Below are positions 53,386-62,692 of a stretch of DNA of 64,000 bases, piece after piece (position 1 is the stretch's first letter; each line of letters begins with the position of its first letter). The translations under genes were made by a program, and so were the position numbers. A model generated the notes under the pieces. That model saw nothing but the letters and a program-made list of their open reading frames with translations, was not told the DNA's origin and did not search any database. Origin of the DNA: Flavobacteriales bacterium UBA1494 (GTDB lineage Bacteria > Bacteroidota > Bacteroidia > Flavobacteriales_E > Vicingaceae); assembly GCA_905182175.1 (NCBI GenBank), contig CAJJAT010000014.1, positions 247,848-311,847 on the forward strand. The letters are read 5' to 3'.

Positions 53386-54081
53386 TTAAAGTAGGCCTTC
53401 GTCGGCAAAACTAAAGTATTTATTGTTGGCAATTATAATGTGATCAAGTACTCGAACGTCTAAGACTTTTCCCGCCTCAACATTTTTTTTCGTCAACATT
53501 ATGTCTGATTGACTAGGTTTTAAGCCGCCTGAAGGATGGTTGTGACATAAAATAATTCCTGTTCCCAGTTTCTCAATAGCTGGTTTAAAAATCATTTTTG
53601 AATCAGCAACAGTATGGGTAACTCCACCTGTGCTTATACATGCCTTATGGATAACTACATTACTATGATTTAACACCAACACCCAAAACTCTTCATGTTT
53701 TAAATCGGCCAACAACGGAGCCATTATGTCGGCTGCATCCCCTGATTGTTTGATTTGTGGTCGTTTGGGAGCATCAGTTGATTTCCTTCTGCGGCCCAGC
53801 TCTAAAGCCGCCGCAATAGTTATTGCTTTGGCTTCTCCAATTCCTTTAAACCTCATCAACTCTGCCAAATCAGTTTTGCCTAGCTCATTTAGGTTATTAT
53901 CTACTGAAGCTAATATTCGTTTAGAAAGTTCTACAGCAGATTCTTCAGTGTTACCTGAACCAATTAAGATCGCAACCAACTCTGCATCACTTAGTGTTGA
54001 TTTCCCTTTCAGGGCAAACTTCTCCCTAGGTCGATCCTCTTCAGCCCAACTTTTAATTGATAAACTACCTTCATATACCAT
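53386..54081 (-). CDS. radC: RadC/JAB-domain protein
   Basis: A 231-residue protein of the RadC family. The N-terminal helix-hairpin-helix part reads DLAELMRFKGIGEAKAITIA, and the JAMM metalloprotease-like motif is intact: ILCHNHPSGGLKPSQSDIML, with the Glu in the upstream LKHEEFWVLVLNHSN segment. Its role in repair is doubtful; competence or mobile-element links are suggested elsewhere. ATG 54081 is chosen (a TTG upstream is open). Confidence 0.94.
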   Translation of the reverse strand: MVYEGSLSIKSWAEEDRPREKFALKGKSTLSDAELVAILIGSGNTEESAVELSKRILASVDNNLNELGKTDLAELMRFKGIGEAKAITIAAALELGRRRKSTDAPKRPQIKQSGDAADIMAPLLADLKHEEFWVLVLNHSNVVIHKACISTGGVTHTVADSKMIFKPAIEKLGTGIILCHNHPSGGLKPSQSDIMLTKKNVEAGKVLDVRVLDHIIIANNKYFSFADEGLL

Positions 54082-54164
54082 TGCTGCTAAAGTTAACAAG
54101 AATTTATAGGTTTGGAGTAGTTCTTGTAGGAAACGAAATCAAGAATTAAACCGTCTTAACAACA

Positions 54165-54911
54165 ATGAAACTAGGATTCAAACAGCTTTTACCTCTTTTC
54201 CTTCTAACAGCTTGCCACCCTTACCAAACCTACCAAGAAAGCTTGCGCGAACCCGAAGGCATTAAAACACTTCGCCTTTCGAATGGTGAGTTTTTAACCA
54301 CCCCCGACAGAATCGAGGAGTTTAAAAATTTAGAAAAACTATATTTATTCAGCAATAAAATAAGAGAAGTAGCTCCAGAAATTGGAGGGCTTAAAAGTCT
54401 AAGGCGCTTGGTACTCAGTAATAATGATATTGATTCATTGCCCCCTGAAATAGGTCAATTAGAAAACTTGGAATTTCTTTCATTGAGTGGAAATAACTTA
54501 AAACACCTGCCTCCTGAAATTGGGAATTTAAAAAAATTGAAAATCTTGAAACTTCAATTCAATAACTTTTACACTCTCCCACCTGAAATACAAGGCCTAG
54601 AAAGTTTGATTGAACTCTACATTGATTACAATAACTTAACTCATTTACCACCTGAAATTGGGAATATTCCAAATCTAAAAATTCTCTCTATTACGAGAAA
54701 CAACCTCAACCACATTCCGAAAGAAATAGGAAATATCATCTCCTTAACTGAATTAAATCTTTACAGAAGCGGAGGCGCCTTGCAATTACCAGCAAGCTTT
54801 TGTCAGCTTAAGAATTTAGACAATTTGTACCTTGACGAGACTCAAATAATACCAATGTGCTTATCATTTGTAGTTCGACCTAATTTTAAAATTCATCGAT
54901 CGAGTTACTAA
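54165..54911 (+). CDS. Leucine-rich-repeat lipoprotein
   Basis: A 248-residue protein with a lipoprotein signal (FKQLLPLFLLTACHPY) and about seven leucine-rich repeats of 23 residues with the consensus LPPEIG.L..L..L.L..N.L..: NLEFLSLSGNNLKHLPPEIG is a typical unit. This forms a curved solenoid for protein binding. It has no enzymatic or GTPase part. It is divergent from radC and convergent with an outer-membrane protein gene, their stops sharing four bases. Partner unknown. Confidence 0.85.
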   Translation: MKLGFKQLLPLFLLTACHPYQTYQESLREPEGIKTLRLSNGEFLTTPDRIEEFKNLEKLYLFSNKIREVAPEIGGLKSLRRLVLSNNDIDSLPPEIGQLENLEFLSLSGNNLKHLPPEIGNLKKLKILKLQFNNFYTLPPEIQGLESLIELYIDYNNLTHLPPEIGNIPNLKILSITRNNLNHIPKEIGNIISLTELNLYRSGGALQLPASFCQLKNLDNLYLDETQIIPMCLSFVVRPNFKIHRSSY

Positions 54912-55789
54912 GATTTTGGCTTAAATATATGAAATCGATACCCTAAGACCAAAGACCTTTCTAAGTACCATATTGTTTGCTCAGCGTGCGTATCAGATTT
55001 GTCAGACTTTGGTGTTATCGCAATGTCCCACATACTCGCAAATCCTCCCTGTAAAGTAGTTCTCACAAAAAACCTATTGCACAACATAAGTTCAGGAGCT
55101 AAAAATACTTGTGCTCCCATTCCTGAAAAGTGCGGGCGATCATCATTCCTAATACCAAAGGTTTTAGAGTTAGTCCACGGCATTGCGACCCCTAAACCTA
55201 TTCCTGAAACTAATTTAAGTCCAAGCTTTTCTTCAAATATAGAATACAAAACATCGTGGCGTTCTAAATTAAAATTTAACACATTGAATCCATCTGAATG
55301 CTCCATTTTTAGATAAAAATTATCAATAGTAGCAAAGTCTCCATTTACTAGAGAACCATAATCAGTAGAAATATCCGGGTGAGAAGAAACAGATGGATCT
55401 ATGTTTCCTGAAAATCTTGCAGTAGATCCATTTTTCGTCCTGTACTTCATGTGATCCCAACCTGCAGCAATGGCATATTTATCATTCAAGAAGAATCCAA
55501 CCCTTATGTTAAACTGAGGAATGGTGAACAATGTAGGGTTATAATAATTTTCACCAAATCCATTCTGAGGTAGATCTGTTCCTTCTACATTAGAAAGCGT
55601 AAAATTATATCCTGGTCCCTTCCAAGTAATGTCATTTTTAGCGTAAACACTTCGATTATAACCCCAAAAGAAAAAGAATTTATGCTTATTGCTTGACAAA
55701 GAAAAATCTTTCGTTGACGTACTTTCCTCTTGTGCAACTCCTACACTTCCCAACAAAATAGAAAGTAAAGTCAGAATAAATACTCTCAC
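54908..55789 (-). CDS. Putative outer-membrane protein of unknown function
   Basis: A 293-residue protein with a signal peptide (FILTLLSILLGSVGVAQ) and barrel-like strands such as FFLNDKYAIAAGWDHMKYRT, LVSGIGLGVAMPWTNS and FFVRTTLQGGFASMWDIA; it ends ERSLVLGYRFHIFKPKS. I do not know the family. It starts immediately after the purL stop and is probably cotranscribed with it. Convergent with the LRR lipoprotein gene. Confidence 0.7.
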   Translation of the reverse strand: MRVFILTLLSILLGSVGVAQEESTSTKDFSLSSNKHKFFFFWGYNRSVYAKNDITWKGPGYNFTLSNVEGTDLPQNGFGENYYNPTLFTIPQFNIRVGFFLNDKYAIAAGWDHMKYRTKNGSTARFSGNIDPSVSSHPDISTDYGSLVNGDFATIDNFYLKMEHSDGFNVLNFNLERHDVLYSIFEEKLGLKLVSGIGLGVAMPWTNSKTFGIRNDDRPHFSGMGAQVFLAPELMLCNRFFVRTTLQGGFASMWDIAITPKSDKSDTHAEQTIWYLERSLVLGYRFHIFKPKS

Positions 55790-58033
55790 TTAGTTATTTT
55801 TGATTAAATAGTTTTCCAATGCAGAATCAAATTCATCCTTTGCTGCTGCAACTGTTCCGAAACTTTCCCCATCAATGCGCATCGCTTTGCCTTTGACACT
55901 GCCCAAGTTGGTAAATCCGACTTCCTTTGCAAGCGTTTCAAATTTCTCTTTGTTTTCAGCTTTTACCGAAACAACCACTCTACTTTGTGCCTCTCCAAAT
56001 AAGTAAGCATCTTTTCTAAAGTTAGCATCTGTTGAAACCTCAAAACCTAGGTTATTCGGCATTGCTGACTCCATTAAAGTCATAAATAAACCACCATCTG
56101 CACAATCATGGGCAGAGACAGTTAAACCTTTTTTAATCAGACTCTTCAAGGTGTCTTGAAGTTCATATTCCGTGTCTAAGTCAAAATACGGGGCGGGAGA
56201 GTTTTTCTCTTTGTGGTACGCATATAAATACTCAGATGAATTTATATCGTTTTTCGCCCCTCCTAAGAGGTAAATTAAATCACCTTCTGCTTGAAATGCT
56301 AACGTTGTTATGTTCTTCTTTGAAGGCATAATTCCCATCATACCAATTGTTGGTGTTGGAAAGACCGGAACATCCACACCACTCTGAGCACTCTGATTAT
56401 AAAAACTGACGTTTCCGCCTGTTACAGGAGTCTTAAACTTTAAACATGCTGCACTCATGCCTTTAATTGCGCCTACAAACTGCCAATATACTTCCGGGTT
56501 ATAAGGGTTTCCAAAATTCAAGCAATTTGTAATTGCAGATGGCTCACCACCTGAACAAACAATATTTCTTGCTGCTTCAGCAACAGCAATTGCACATCCT
56601 TTTTCAGGGTCTGCATGCACATAACGCGCGTTACAGTCTACGGTAAAAACCAATGCCTTGTCGGTACCTTTAATATTTACAACGCCTGCATCAGTTGGTC
56701 TGTTGGTGCTCATATTTATGGTTCCCACCATGCTATCGTATTGCTCCATTACCCATTTTTTAGAGGCAATGTTTGGATGGGTCCATAAAAATTTAGCAAC
56801 TGCTCTTAGGTCTTTTGGTTCTTCAACTGAATCAATTGAGAATTTTTTATTTTCTTGATAATACGCAGGTTCTTTATATTCTCTTTCGTAAACCGGAGCT
56901 CCACCACCTAGTATTAGTGATTCGGCAGGTACATTTGCGACCTTAATACCTTTCGCAAAATACTCTAGTCTTCCTCCTTCAGTTACCTCTCCAATTTGCT
57001 TGCAATTCAAATCCCACTTGTCAAAAATTGCTTCAACCTCAGCTTCTCTTCCTTTTTTAACTACGACCAGCATACGCTCTTGCGACTCTGATAATAATAT
57101 CTCAAATGGTAGCATTCCTTCTTGTCGACATGGCACTTTATCTAAATCGATAATCATTCCGAAGCCTTCTTTACCCGACATTTCTGAAGTTGAACAGGTA
57201 ATTCCTGCCGCTCCCATATCTTGCATTCCAATTATAGCATCTATTTCGGTTAATTCTAAGGAAGCCTCTAATAATAACTTTTCTTGAAAAGGATCTCCTA
57301 CCTGGACTGCAGGTAAATCTTCCATTGAATCTTCGTGAATATCTTTAGACGCAAAAGCTGCTCCGTGAATTCCGTCTTTCCCGGTGGAAGAGCCAACAAT
57401 AAAGACAGGATTTCCTAGACCGTAACTGGTAGCAGAAATCATACCTCCAGTTTTCATTATTCCCGCAGACATCGCATTTACTAGAGGGTTCGTATTGTAG
57501 CATTCATCAAAAAACAATTCACCACCAACTACAGGTATGCCAAATGAATTTCCATAATCCCCAATTCCTTTTACAACACCTTTTACTAACCACTTTGTCC
57601 GATCTAACTCAATATTACCAAACCTCAACGAGTTTAATTGAGCAATTGGCCGGGCGCCCATTGTGAATATATCTCTATTAATACCGCCAACTCCCGTTGC
57701 TGCTCCTTGATAAGGCTCTAAAGCAGAAGGATGGTTGTGTGACTCGATTTTAAAAGCACAGGCCAACCCATCTCCAATGTCAACTAATCCGGCATTTTCT
57801 TCTCCAGCTTCCGCCAGCATGTGTGGACCTTCCTTTGGCAATGTTTTTAACCATTTAATAGAATTTTTGTACGAACAATGTTCTGACCACATCACCGAGT
57901 AAATACTTACTTCAGTAAAATTGGGCGTTCTTCCCAAAATCTCTATAATTAGTTCAAATTCTTCCTTCAGTAATCCTAGCTCCATTGCGGTTTCTAGACT
58001 TGCTTCTGCTAAATGGTTTTCGGTAGTTTCCAT
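55790..58033 (-). CDS. purL: Phosphoribosylformylglycinamidine synthase subunit PurL
   Basis: Carries out the ATP-dependent amination of FGAR in purine synthesis. The 747-residue protein is the small-type PurL, which needs PurS and PurQ as partners; neither is in the window. Visible motifs include IYSVMWSEHCSYKNSIKWL, KIESHNHPSALEPYQGAATG and the ATP-binding GMQDMGAAGITCSTSEMSG. A -7 box (TACTTTTG, 58062-58069) lies upstream. Confidence 0.97.
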   Translation of the reverse strand: METTENHLAEASLETAMELGLLKEEFELIIEILGRTPNFTEVSIYSVMWSEHCSYKNSIKWLKTLPKEGPHMLAEAGEENAGLVDIGDGLACAFKIESHNHPSALEPYQGAATGVGGINRDIFTMGARPIAQLNSLRFGNIELDRTKWLVKGVVKGIGDYGNSFGIPVVGGELFFDECYNTNPLVNAMSAGIMKTGGMISATSYGLGNPVFIVGSSTGKDGIHGAAFASKDIHEDSMEDLPAVQVGDPFQEKLLLEASLELTEIDAIIGMQDMGAAGITCSTSEMSGKEGFGMIIDLDKVPCRQEGMLPFEILLSESQERMLVVVKKGREAEVEAIFDKWDLNCKQIGEVTEGGRLEYFAKGIKVANVPAESLILGGGAPVYEREYKEPAYYQENKKFSIDSVEEPKDLRAVAKFLWTHPNIASKKWVMEQYDSMVGTINMSTNRPTDAGVVNIKGTDKALVFTVDCNARYVHADPEKGCAIAVAEAARNIVCSGGEPSAITNCLNFGNPYNPEVYWQFVGAIKGMSAACLKFKTPVTGGNVSFYNQSAQSGVDVPVFPTPTIGMMGIMPSKKNITTLAFQAEGDLIYLLGGAKNDINSSEYLYAYHKEKNSPAPYFDLDTEYELQDTLKSLIKKGLTVSAHDCADGGLFMTLMESAMPNNLGFEVSTDANFRKDAYLFGEAQSRVVVSVKAENKEKFETLAKEVGFTNLGSVKGKAMRIDGESFGTVAAAKDEFDSALENYLIKNN

Positions 58034-58061
58034 AGTATTTAAAGGGCAATAATGTGTGTTA

Positions 58062-58069
58062 CAAAAGTA
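58062..58069 (-). promoter_or_regulatory. -7 promoter box TACTTTTG of purL
   Basis: On the minus strand this reads TACTTTTG, matching TAnnTTTG, 29 bases before the purL ATG. It lies inside the short palindrome GTTACTTTTGTAAC. Confidence 0.45.
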
Positions 58070-58148
58070 ACTTTTTTTAAACAGTCGTAAAGCTCAAATA
58101 CAAGTTTTATTGCTTCATATTTTCAAGAATAGACTACTTTTGATCTCT

Positions 58149-59414
58149 ATGTTATTGGGTTATTTCTCTTTTGTCGCACTCTTTCTTCTTTTTCTATTTT
58201 GGGTGAAGAAAAATCGGCTATTTCAATTGGGCAAGCTGTCTTGGAAGTTTAGCTTTGTCGCATTGTTTCTAAAAATTTCAGCAGGCTTCGCGTTGTGGTT
58301 CATTTACACCTATTATTATACCAATCGTATGAATGCTGATATTTATAAGTACTACGATGATGCCCTTCATCTCTTTAATTCTACTCAAAAAAATTGGCCT
58401 CTAAGGTTTGAATTACTCTTCGGCTTTCAAAATGATTCCACTTTGTTTCCTATTTTAAAAGACACCCAATTTTGGTACAGTTCATCAGAGATTTTTTTCA
58501 ATGACAATCGTACCATGACTAGAATACATTTAGCTATACTCCACTTTTCGGGAGGACTTTATTCGTTTCACGTGCTCTTTTTTGCTATTTTATCTTTTAT
58601 TGGATCTTGTGGAATATTTCAATTCTTCAGAAAAAGCAGCAACCTCTCTGATTCTATTTTATTTGCCTTTTGCTTCTTAGTCCCTTCTTTTTTATTTTGG
58701 AATTCAGCTCCATTAAAAGAAACTGTTCTGATTTTTGGATTGGGACTTTTATTGTTTGGCATTGCAAACATTTCAGAAATTAAAAGCTTTAGAAATTTTA
58801 CGCTTCTTACACTAGGCATACTCACCCTGCTCAGTCTTAAAATCTACATTCTTTTTGCCCTAGTTCCCGGTTTATGGTTTTGGACGACCAGCTTAAACAA
58901 AAGCAAAGTAAAAATTCGAATGCGTTATATCGGGATTCATATTTTAATGGCATTGTTCCTATTTTCTTCAAAAGCAAGTACTATCTTGGCTGACAAACAA
59001 GCACAGTTTAAAACGTTAATTCAAGAAACCAATGCCAGTAGTGCTATTGCTATTTCACCTTTTGATTCATTCTGGAGTCTACTCATAACTATACCACAAG
59101 CTCTATTTAATGTACTTGTTCGACCAATATATCCAACAACTTGGAACTCCCTCTCACTTCTTTCGGCCGCAGAACATCTATTTCTTATTAGCATTTTAAT
59201 CCTTCCACTTATCTGGAAGAAAGCAACTTCAATAACCGAACAAAGATTAGTCCTTTTTTGTATTTCATTTGTACTTGTTAGTAGTTGTGTCATAGGACTT
59301 ACTGTTCCGGTTTTGGGTGGTATTGTTCGCTACAAGGCACCTTTACTACCTTTTTACTTATTGGCCATTTTTACAGTTGTAGATTTATCCAAAATATCTC
59401 CCAAATTATCATGA
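58149..59414 (+). CDS. Polytopic membrane protein of unknown function
   Basis: A 421-residue protein with about ten hydrophobic segments, beginning GYFSFVALFLLFLFWVKKNR. A periplasmic loop after the second segment carries MNADIYKYYDDALHLFNSTQ. The layout resembles Wzy/EpsG-like or glycosyltransferase-like membrane proteins of surface-sugar synthesis, but I recognise no decisive motif. I chose ATG 58149; a TTG at 58110 adds 13 residues. It overlaps the amidohydrolase gene by four bases (ATGA). Confidence 0.7.
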   Translation: MLLGYFSFVALFLLFLFWVKKNRLFQLGKLSWKFSFVALFLKISAGFALWFIYTYYYTNRMNADIYKYYDDALHLFNSTQKNWPLRFELLFGFQNDSTLFPILKDTQFWYSSSEIFFNDNRTMTRIHLAILHFSGGLYSFHVLFFAILSFIGSCGIFQFFRKSSNLSDSILFAFCFLVPSFLFWNSAPLKETVLIFGLGLLLFGIANISEIKSFRNFTLLTLGILTLLSLKIYILFALVPGLWFWTTSLNKSKVKIRMRYIGIHILMALFLFSSKASTILADKQAQFKTLIQETNASSAIAISPFDSFWSLLITIPQALFNVLVRPIYPTTWNSLSLLSAAEHLFLISILILPLIWKKATSITEQRLVLFCISFVLVSSCVIGLTVPVLGGIVRYKAPLLPFYLLAIFTVVDLSKISPKLS

Positions 59415-61048
59415 AAAAATTTCGTTGGCCTATTCCCGTTTTAACTTTACTATTTATGAGCTCTTGCTATTATACTGAAACTGCTGATATCTTAATACAT
59501 AATGCCAAAATTTACTCAGTAAACAACAACTTTGATGTCTTTGAAGCAATGGCAATTAAAGACGGAAAAATTATTGACCTTGGACCAAACAATGAGCTAA
59601 AAAACAGGTACGAATCAAAGGAAATTATCGATGCACAGCTTCGAACAATTTACCCGGGATTTATCGATGCGCATTGTCATTTTTTGTGGTACGGCAATAC
59701 TTTTAACGAAGTCGATTTAGTTGGATCAAAAAGTTGGGAGGAGGTTTTACAAAGAATTGAGGCATTCTCAAAAACGAATAGCAATGAATGGATTATTGGT
59801 CGAGGTTGGGACCAGAATGATTGGGCGAAAAAAGAATTTCCTACGAATGAAGAATTAAACAATCGCTTTCCTGATAAGCCCATTTTTTTAACGAGAATAG
59901 ATTTTCATGCAGCTATTGTAAGTAACAGAGCTCTGCAGTTGGCAGGAATAAATGAGAATACTACTATAAGCGGTGGAGTTGTTGAAGTTAAAAATGCTAC
60001 GCTTACCGGACTACTAGTTGACAAGGCAATTCCGATGGTTTCGGATATTTTACCAAAAATGAATCCGAAGCAAATGGGTCTTGCTCTAATGAAAGCGCAG
60101 GAAATGTGTTTTGCTAAGGGCTTAACCTCAGTTGCCGATGCCTATATGGAAAACGAAGTTGTTCACCTCATAGACAGTATGCAACAAAGTGGCGAGTTAA
60201 AAATGAATATTTACGGCATGCTGGTTCCATCGGAAGAAAATAGAAAAGAATTTCTTGCAGTTGGACCGTATGTTACAAATAAGCTAAACATTCATGCATT
60301 TAAATATTTTGCTGACGGCGCTTTGGGCTCGAGAGGAGCCAAACTAATCGATCCGTACCACGATGAGCTCTCTAATAGTGGCTTATCAACATTAGACTCT
60401 GTCGCATTTTTGACCGACTTAGAATTAATGTACGACAAAGGTTTTCAGGTAAACACTCACTGTATTGGCGATGGAGCGAACAGAGAAGTATTAAACGCTT
60501 ACGGTAAAATTTTAAAAGGAACGAATGACCGCCGTTGGAGAATAGAACATGCTCAAATCATGAATCCAAACGACTTTGAACTGTTTAGGAAGTATACAAT
60601 TATTCCTTCGGTACAGCCCACACATGCTACCTCGGATATGCTCTGGGCGGAAGAGCGAATAGGCGTAGAACGAATGCAGCATGCTTATGCGTATAAACAA
60701 CTCCTTAATGCAAATGGTATTTTAGCATTAGGAACGGATTTTCCTATAGAGGATATTGATCCGCTAAAAACCTTCTATGCCGCTAGTATACGAAAAAACG
60801 CTGAAGGAAACCCAAAAGAAGGATTTCAAATAGACAATGCCTTAAGCCGAGAAGAGACATTAAGAGGAATGACAATTTGGGCTGCAATGGCAAATTTTGA
60901 AGATACCATAAGAGGTAGCATAGAGAAAGGAAAGAACGCTGATTTCATCATTCTAAACCAAGACCTTTTGGTAATAGAGGAGTTTAAACTACTTAAAACA
61001 AAAGTAATTTCTACCTATGTGGATGGAAAAAAAGTTTTTGGGCAATAA
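59411..61048 (+). CDS. YtcJ-like metal-dependent amidohydrolase, lipoprotein
   Basis: A 545-residue protein starting at ATG 59411. A lipoprotein-type signal (PVLTLLFMSSCYY) puts it outside the inner membrane. The amidohydrolase barrel carries FIDAHCHFLWYGNTF with the first metal pair, VNTHCIGDGANREVLNAYGK, the EHAQIMN segment and GTDFPIEDIDPLKTFYAA, as in the YtcJ/Amidohydro_3 family. The substrate is not predictable. A longer frame starting 59285 lies inside the preceding gene and is not used. Confidence 0.9.
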   Translation: MKKFRWPIPVLTLLFMSSCYYTETADILIHNAKIYSVNNNFDVFEAMAIKDGKIIDLGPNNELKNRYESKEIIDAQLRTIYPGFIDAHCHFLWYGNTFNEVDLVGSKSWEEVLQRIEAFSKTNSNEWIIGRGWDQNDWAKKEFPTNEELNNRFPDKPIFLTRIDFHAAIVSNRALQLAGINENTTISGGVVEVKNATLTGLLVDKAIPMVSDILPKMNPKQMGLALMKAQEMCFAKGLTSVADAYMENEVVHLIDSMQQSGELKMNIYGMLVPSEENRKEFLAVGPYVTNKLNIHAFKYFADGALGSRGAKLIDPYHDELSNSGLSTLDSVAFLTDLELMYDKGFQVNTHCIGDGANREVLNAYGKILKGTNDRRWRIEHAQIMNPNDFELFRKYTIIPSVQPTHATSDMLWAEERIGVERMQHAYAYKQLLNANGILALGTDFPIEDIDPLKTFYAASIRKNAEGNPKEGFQIDNALSREETLRGMTIWAAMANFEDTIRGSIEKGKNADFIILNQDLLVIEEFKLLKTKVISTYVDGKKVFGQ

Positions 61049-61058
61049 GAAATTACTT

Positions 61059-61439
61059 CTAAAATTGAATTTCTTGATATTCAAAAGGTATCTCTAATTC
61101 ATGCTCCACAAGCTCTCCAACAGAAAGAATATCATCATCTCCTTCTTCGTATTTCCATTTCACTTTAAAGTTCTTACCACTATCAAATAGCGGCTTAAAC
61201 ACTAACATTAACTCCACTAATTGCTTTTGGGATGCTGAGTTCAAATACTCTATTTCGCAAATCAGTGTAGTTTTATCAGCCGGATTTTGGCAATACTCTT
61301 TACTCCAATTTATAATAGGCTTGTAGAAATCAATAGCATCTGCAGGATACGATTTTCCACACAAATACAAAATACCTGTTTCATGATTGAAATTAATTTC
61401 AAGTGTTTGTAAAAACGACTCTATATTAAGTATTTCCAT
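61059..61439 (-). CDS. siaC: SiaC family regulatory phosphoprotein (DUF1987)
   Basis: A 126-residue protein with the DUF1987 pattern: INFNHETGILYLCGKSYPAD, then FYKPIINWSKEYCQNPADKT and LNSASQKQLVELMLVFKPLF. In Pseudomonas SiaC is phosphorylated by the SiaB kinase and, unphosphorylated, activates a diguanylate cyclase. Its start overlaps the SiaB-like gene by 14 bases. No cyclase gene is nearby, so the target is unknown. Confidence 0.87.
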   Translation of the reverse strand: MEILNIESFLQTLEINFNHETGILYLCGKSYPADAIDFYKPIINWSKEYCQNPADKTTLICEIEYLNSASQKQLVELMLVFKPLFDSGKNFKVKWKYEEGDDDILSVGELVEHELEIPFEYQEIQF

Positions 61440-61968
61440 AATTCATTTTTAATTCAATGCTCAGCCAATACTCTCCTTGATCATTTTCTGACAAGGAATA
61501 CTCAACTTCGGAATTTTTTAATTTCCTTAGCATAATTAATCCCAAACTCCCACCTTTAAAAAGTAATTTTTTATACTCCCCCTGCAATTCTTCTCTAGGC
61601 AAGTTAAAAACTTTTTCAAAAACTGTTTGAACTGCTAATTTATCTTCCGGTTTAATACTATTACATGTTTCAATTACAATTTGTCCTCCCGAATCCTTCA
61701 AACAAATAAAAGAATGAGGAGAATTATCATTAAAACTTCCTTCGTTATACTCAGCGATATTCTGCACAATTTCAACAAAAGAAGAAAACACAGACTTAAG
61801 AAATTTTGAATCTAAACTTCCAAAGTGCTGATAAATAAAATTATAACCCATTGTCAAAAACGAGTCAGCAAAGGCACGATTTACCGGTCCCCAATATTCT
61901 AGTTGGTCCTTAACGTAAGGCAGACTGAACAAATCTTTCTTATGCTGTATATCATTTTCAACATTCAT
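61426..61968 (-). CDS. siaB: SiaB family protein kinase
   Basis: A 180-residue protein (DUF6272 type) with an anti-sigma-factor/histidine-kinase-like fold: FSSFVEIVQNIAEYNEGSFN holds the N-box-like Glu-Asn, FICLKDSGGQIVIETCNSIK, and the C-terminal KGGSLGLIMLRKLKNSEVEY a G-box. In the partner-switch module it phosphorylates SiaC. The gene overlaps the SiaC gene by 14 bases. A SiaA-type phosphatase is not seen upstream, where a cupin gene lies. Confidence 0.83.
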   Translation of the reverse strand: MNVENDIQHKKDLFSLPYVKDQLEYWGPVNRAFADSFLTMGYNFIYQHFGSLDSKFLKSVFSSFVEIVQNIAEYNEGSFNDNSPHSFICLKDSGGQIVIETCNSIKPEDKLAVQTVFEKVFNLPREELQGEYKKLLFKGGSLGLIMLRKLKNSEVEYSLSENDQGEYWLSIELKMNYGNT

Positions 61969-62124
61969 ATCAACAAAATTAATACTTTAACGTCGAACAA
62001 GACGAATCGTTTGTTCACAAAAAAATAAATGGTCTCAAAATATTCTCAAAGTGTTAAAGTTGAGCGTTAAAATCTCTCAAATAGATTGTCGTTAAATATC
62101 AATTAATTGAATGAGAAAAATCCC

Positions 62125-62622
62125 CTATCTAATCAATCGCTCCAAAATACTCCCATGCATCGGAAATTCCTCTATCAACGATTTATCTGCCATTTCAAAA
62201 TCATTAAAGTCGAAACCAAAGGAAACTGTGCAGCCAACAAGTGCATAATGTCTATTACTTTTTACCTCAGAAGCAAACCAAGTGTTTCTTGGCACTAGGT
62301 ATTGCAAAACTTCTCCATTCTCGATATTTCTCCCTACTTCTTGCGAAGTGTATTTACCATTACCATCAATCATGTGAATTGTAATTGGGTCTCCATCATA
62401 AAAATGCCACAACTCGTCAGATTTTATTCTATGAAAAGCTGAAAAACTTTCTTGTCCCAGCAAAAAGTAAATCCCAGTAGATAAATTACGTACAGCATTG
62501 GTCTTCTCTCCCAAGTCTTTTAAATTGACCTTGAACTCTGAACGATAGGTCTCTTTGTAATATCCTCCTTCCGGATGTTGCAATAATTTTAGCTTTTCAA
62601 TCCAATACTTCTTATTTTTCAT
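62125..62622 (-). CDS. DUF985 cupin family protein
   Basis: A 165-residue cupin. It begins YWIEKLKLLQHPEGGYYKET, the DUF985 signature, and has the metal/sugar pocket pieces FHRIKSDELWHFYDGDPITI and PRNTWFASEVKSNRHYALVG. Members are small cytosolic proteins of unknown substrate. It is a single leftward gene, divergent from the acyl-CoA synthetase. Confidence 0.93.
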   Translation of the reverse strand: MKNKKYWIEKLKLLQHPEGGYYKETYRSEFKVNLKDLGEKTNAVRNLSTGIYFLLGQESFSAFHRIKSDELWHFYDGDPITIHMIDGNGKYTSQEVGRNIENGEVLQYLVPRNTWFASEVKSNRHYALVGCTVSFGFDFNDFEMADKSLIEEFPMHGSILERLIR

Positions 62623-62692
62623 GCCACTAATTTATTGAAAAAGACAATAAAACATATTTTGGTTTTATATTTACTGTAAATCTTTTAAAATT

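Noticed and set aside
59285..59410. N-terminal extension of the amidohydrolase
   Set aside because: It lies inside the preceding membrane-protein gene, whereas ATG 59411 begins a normal lipoprotein signal.
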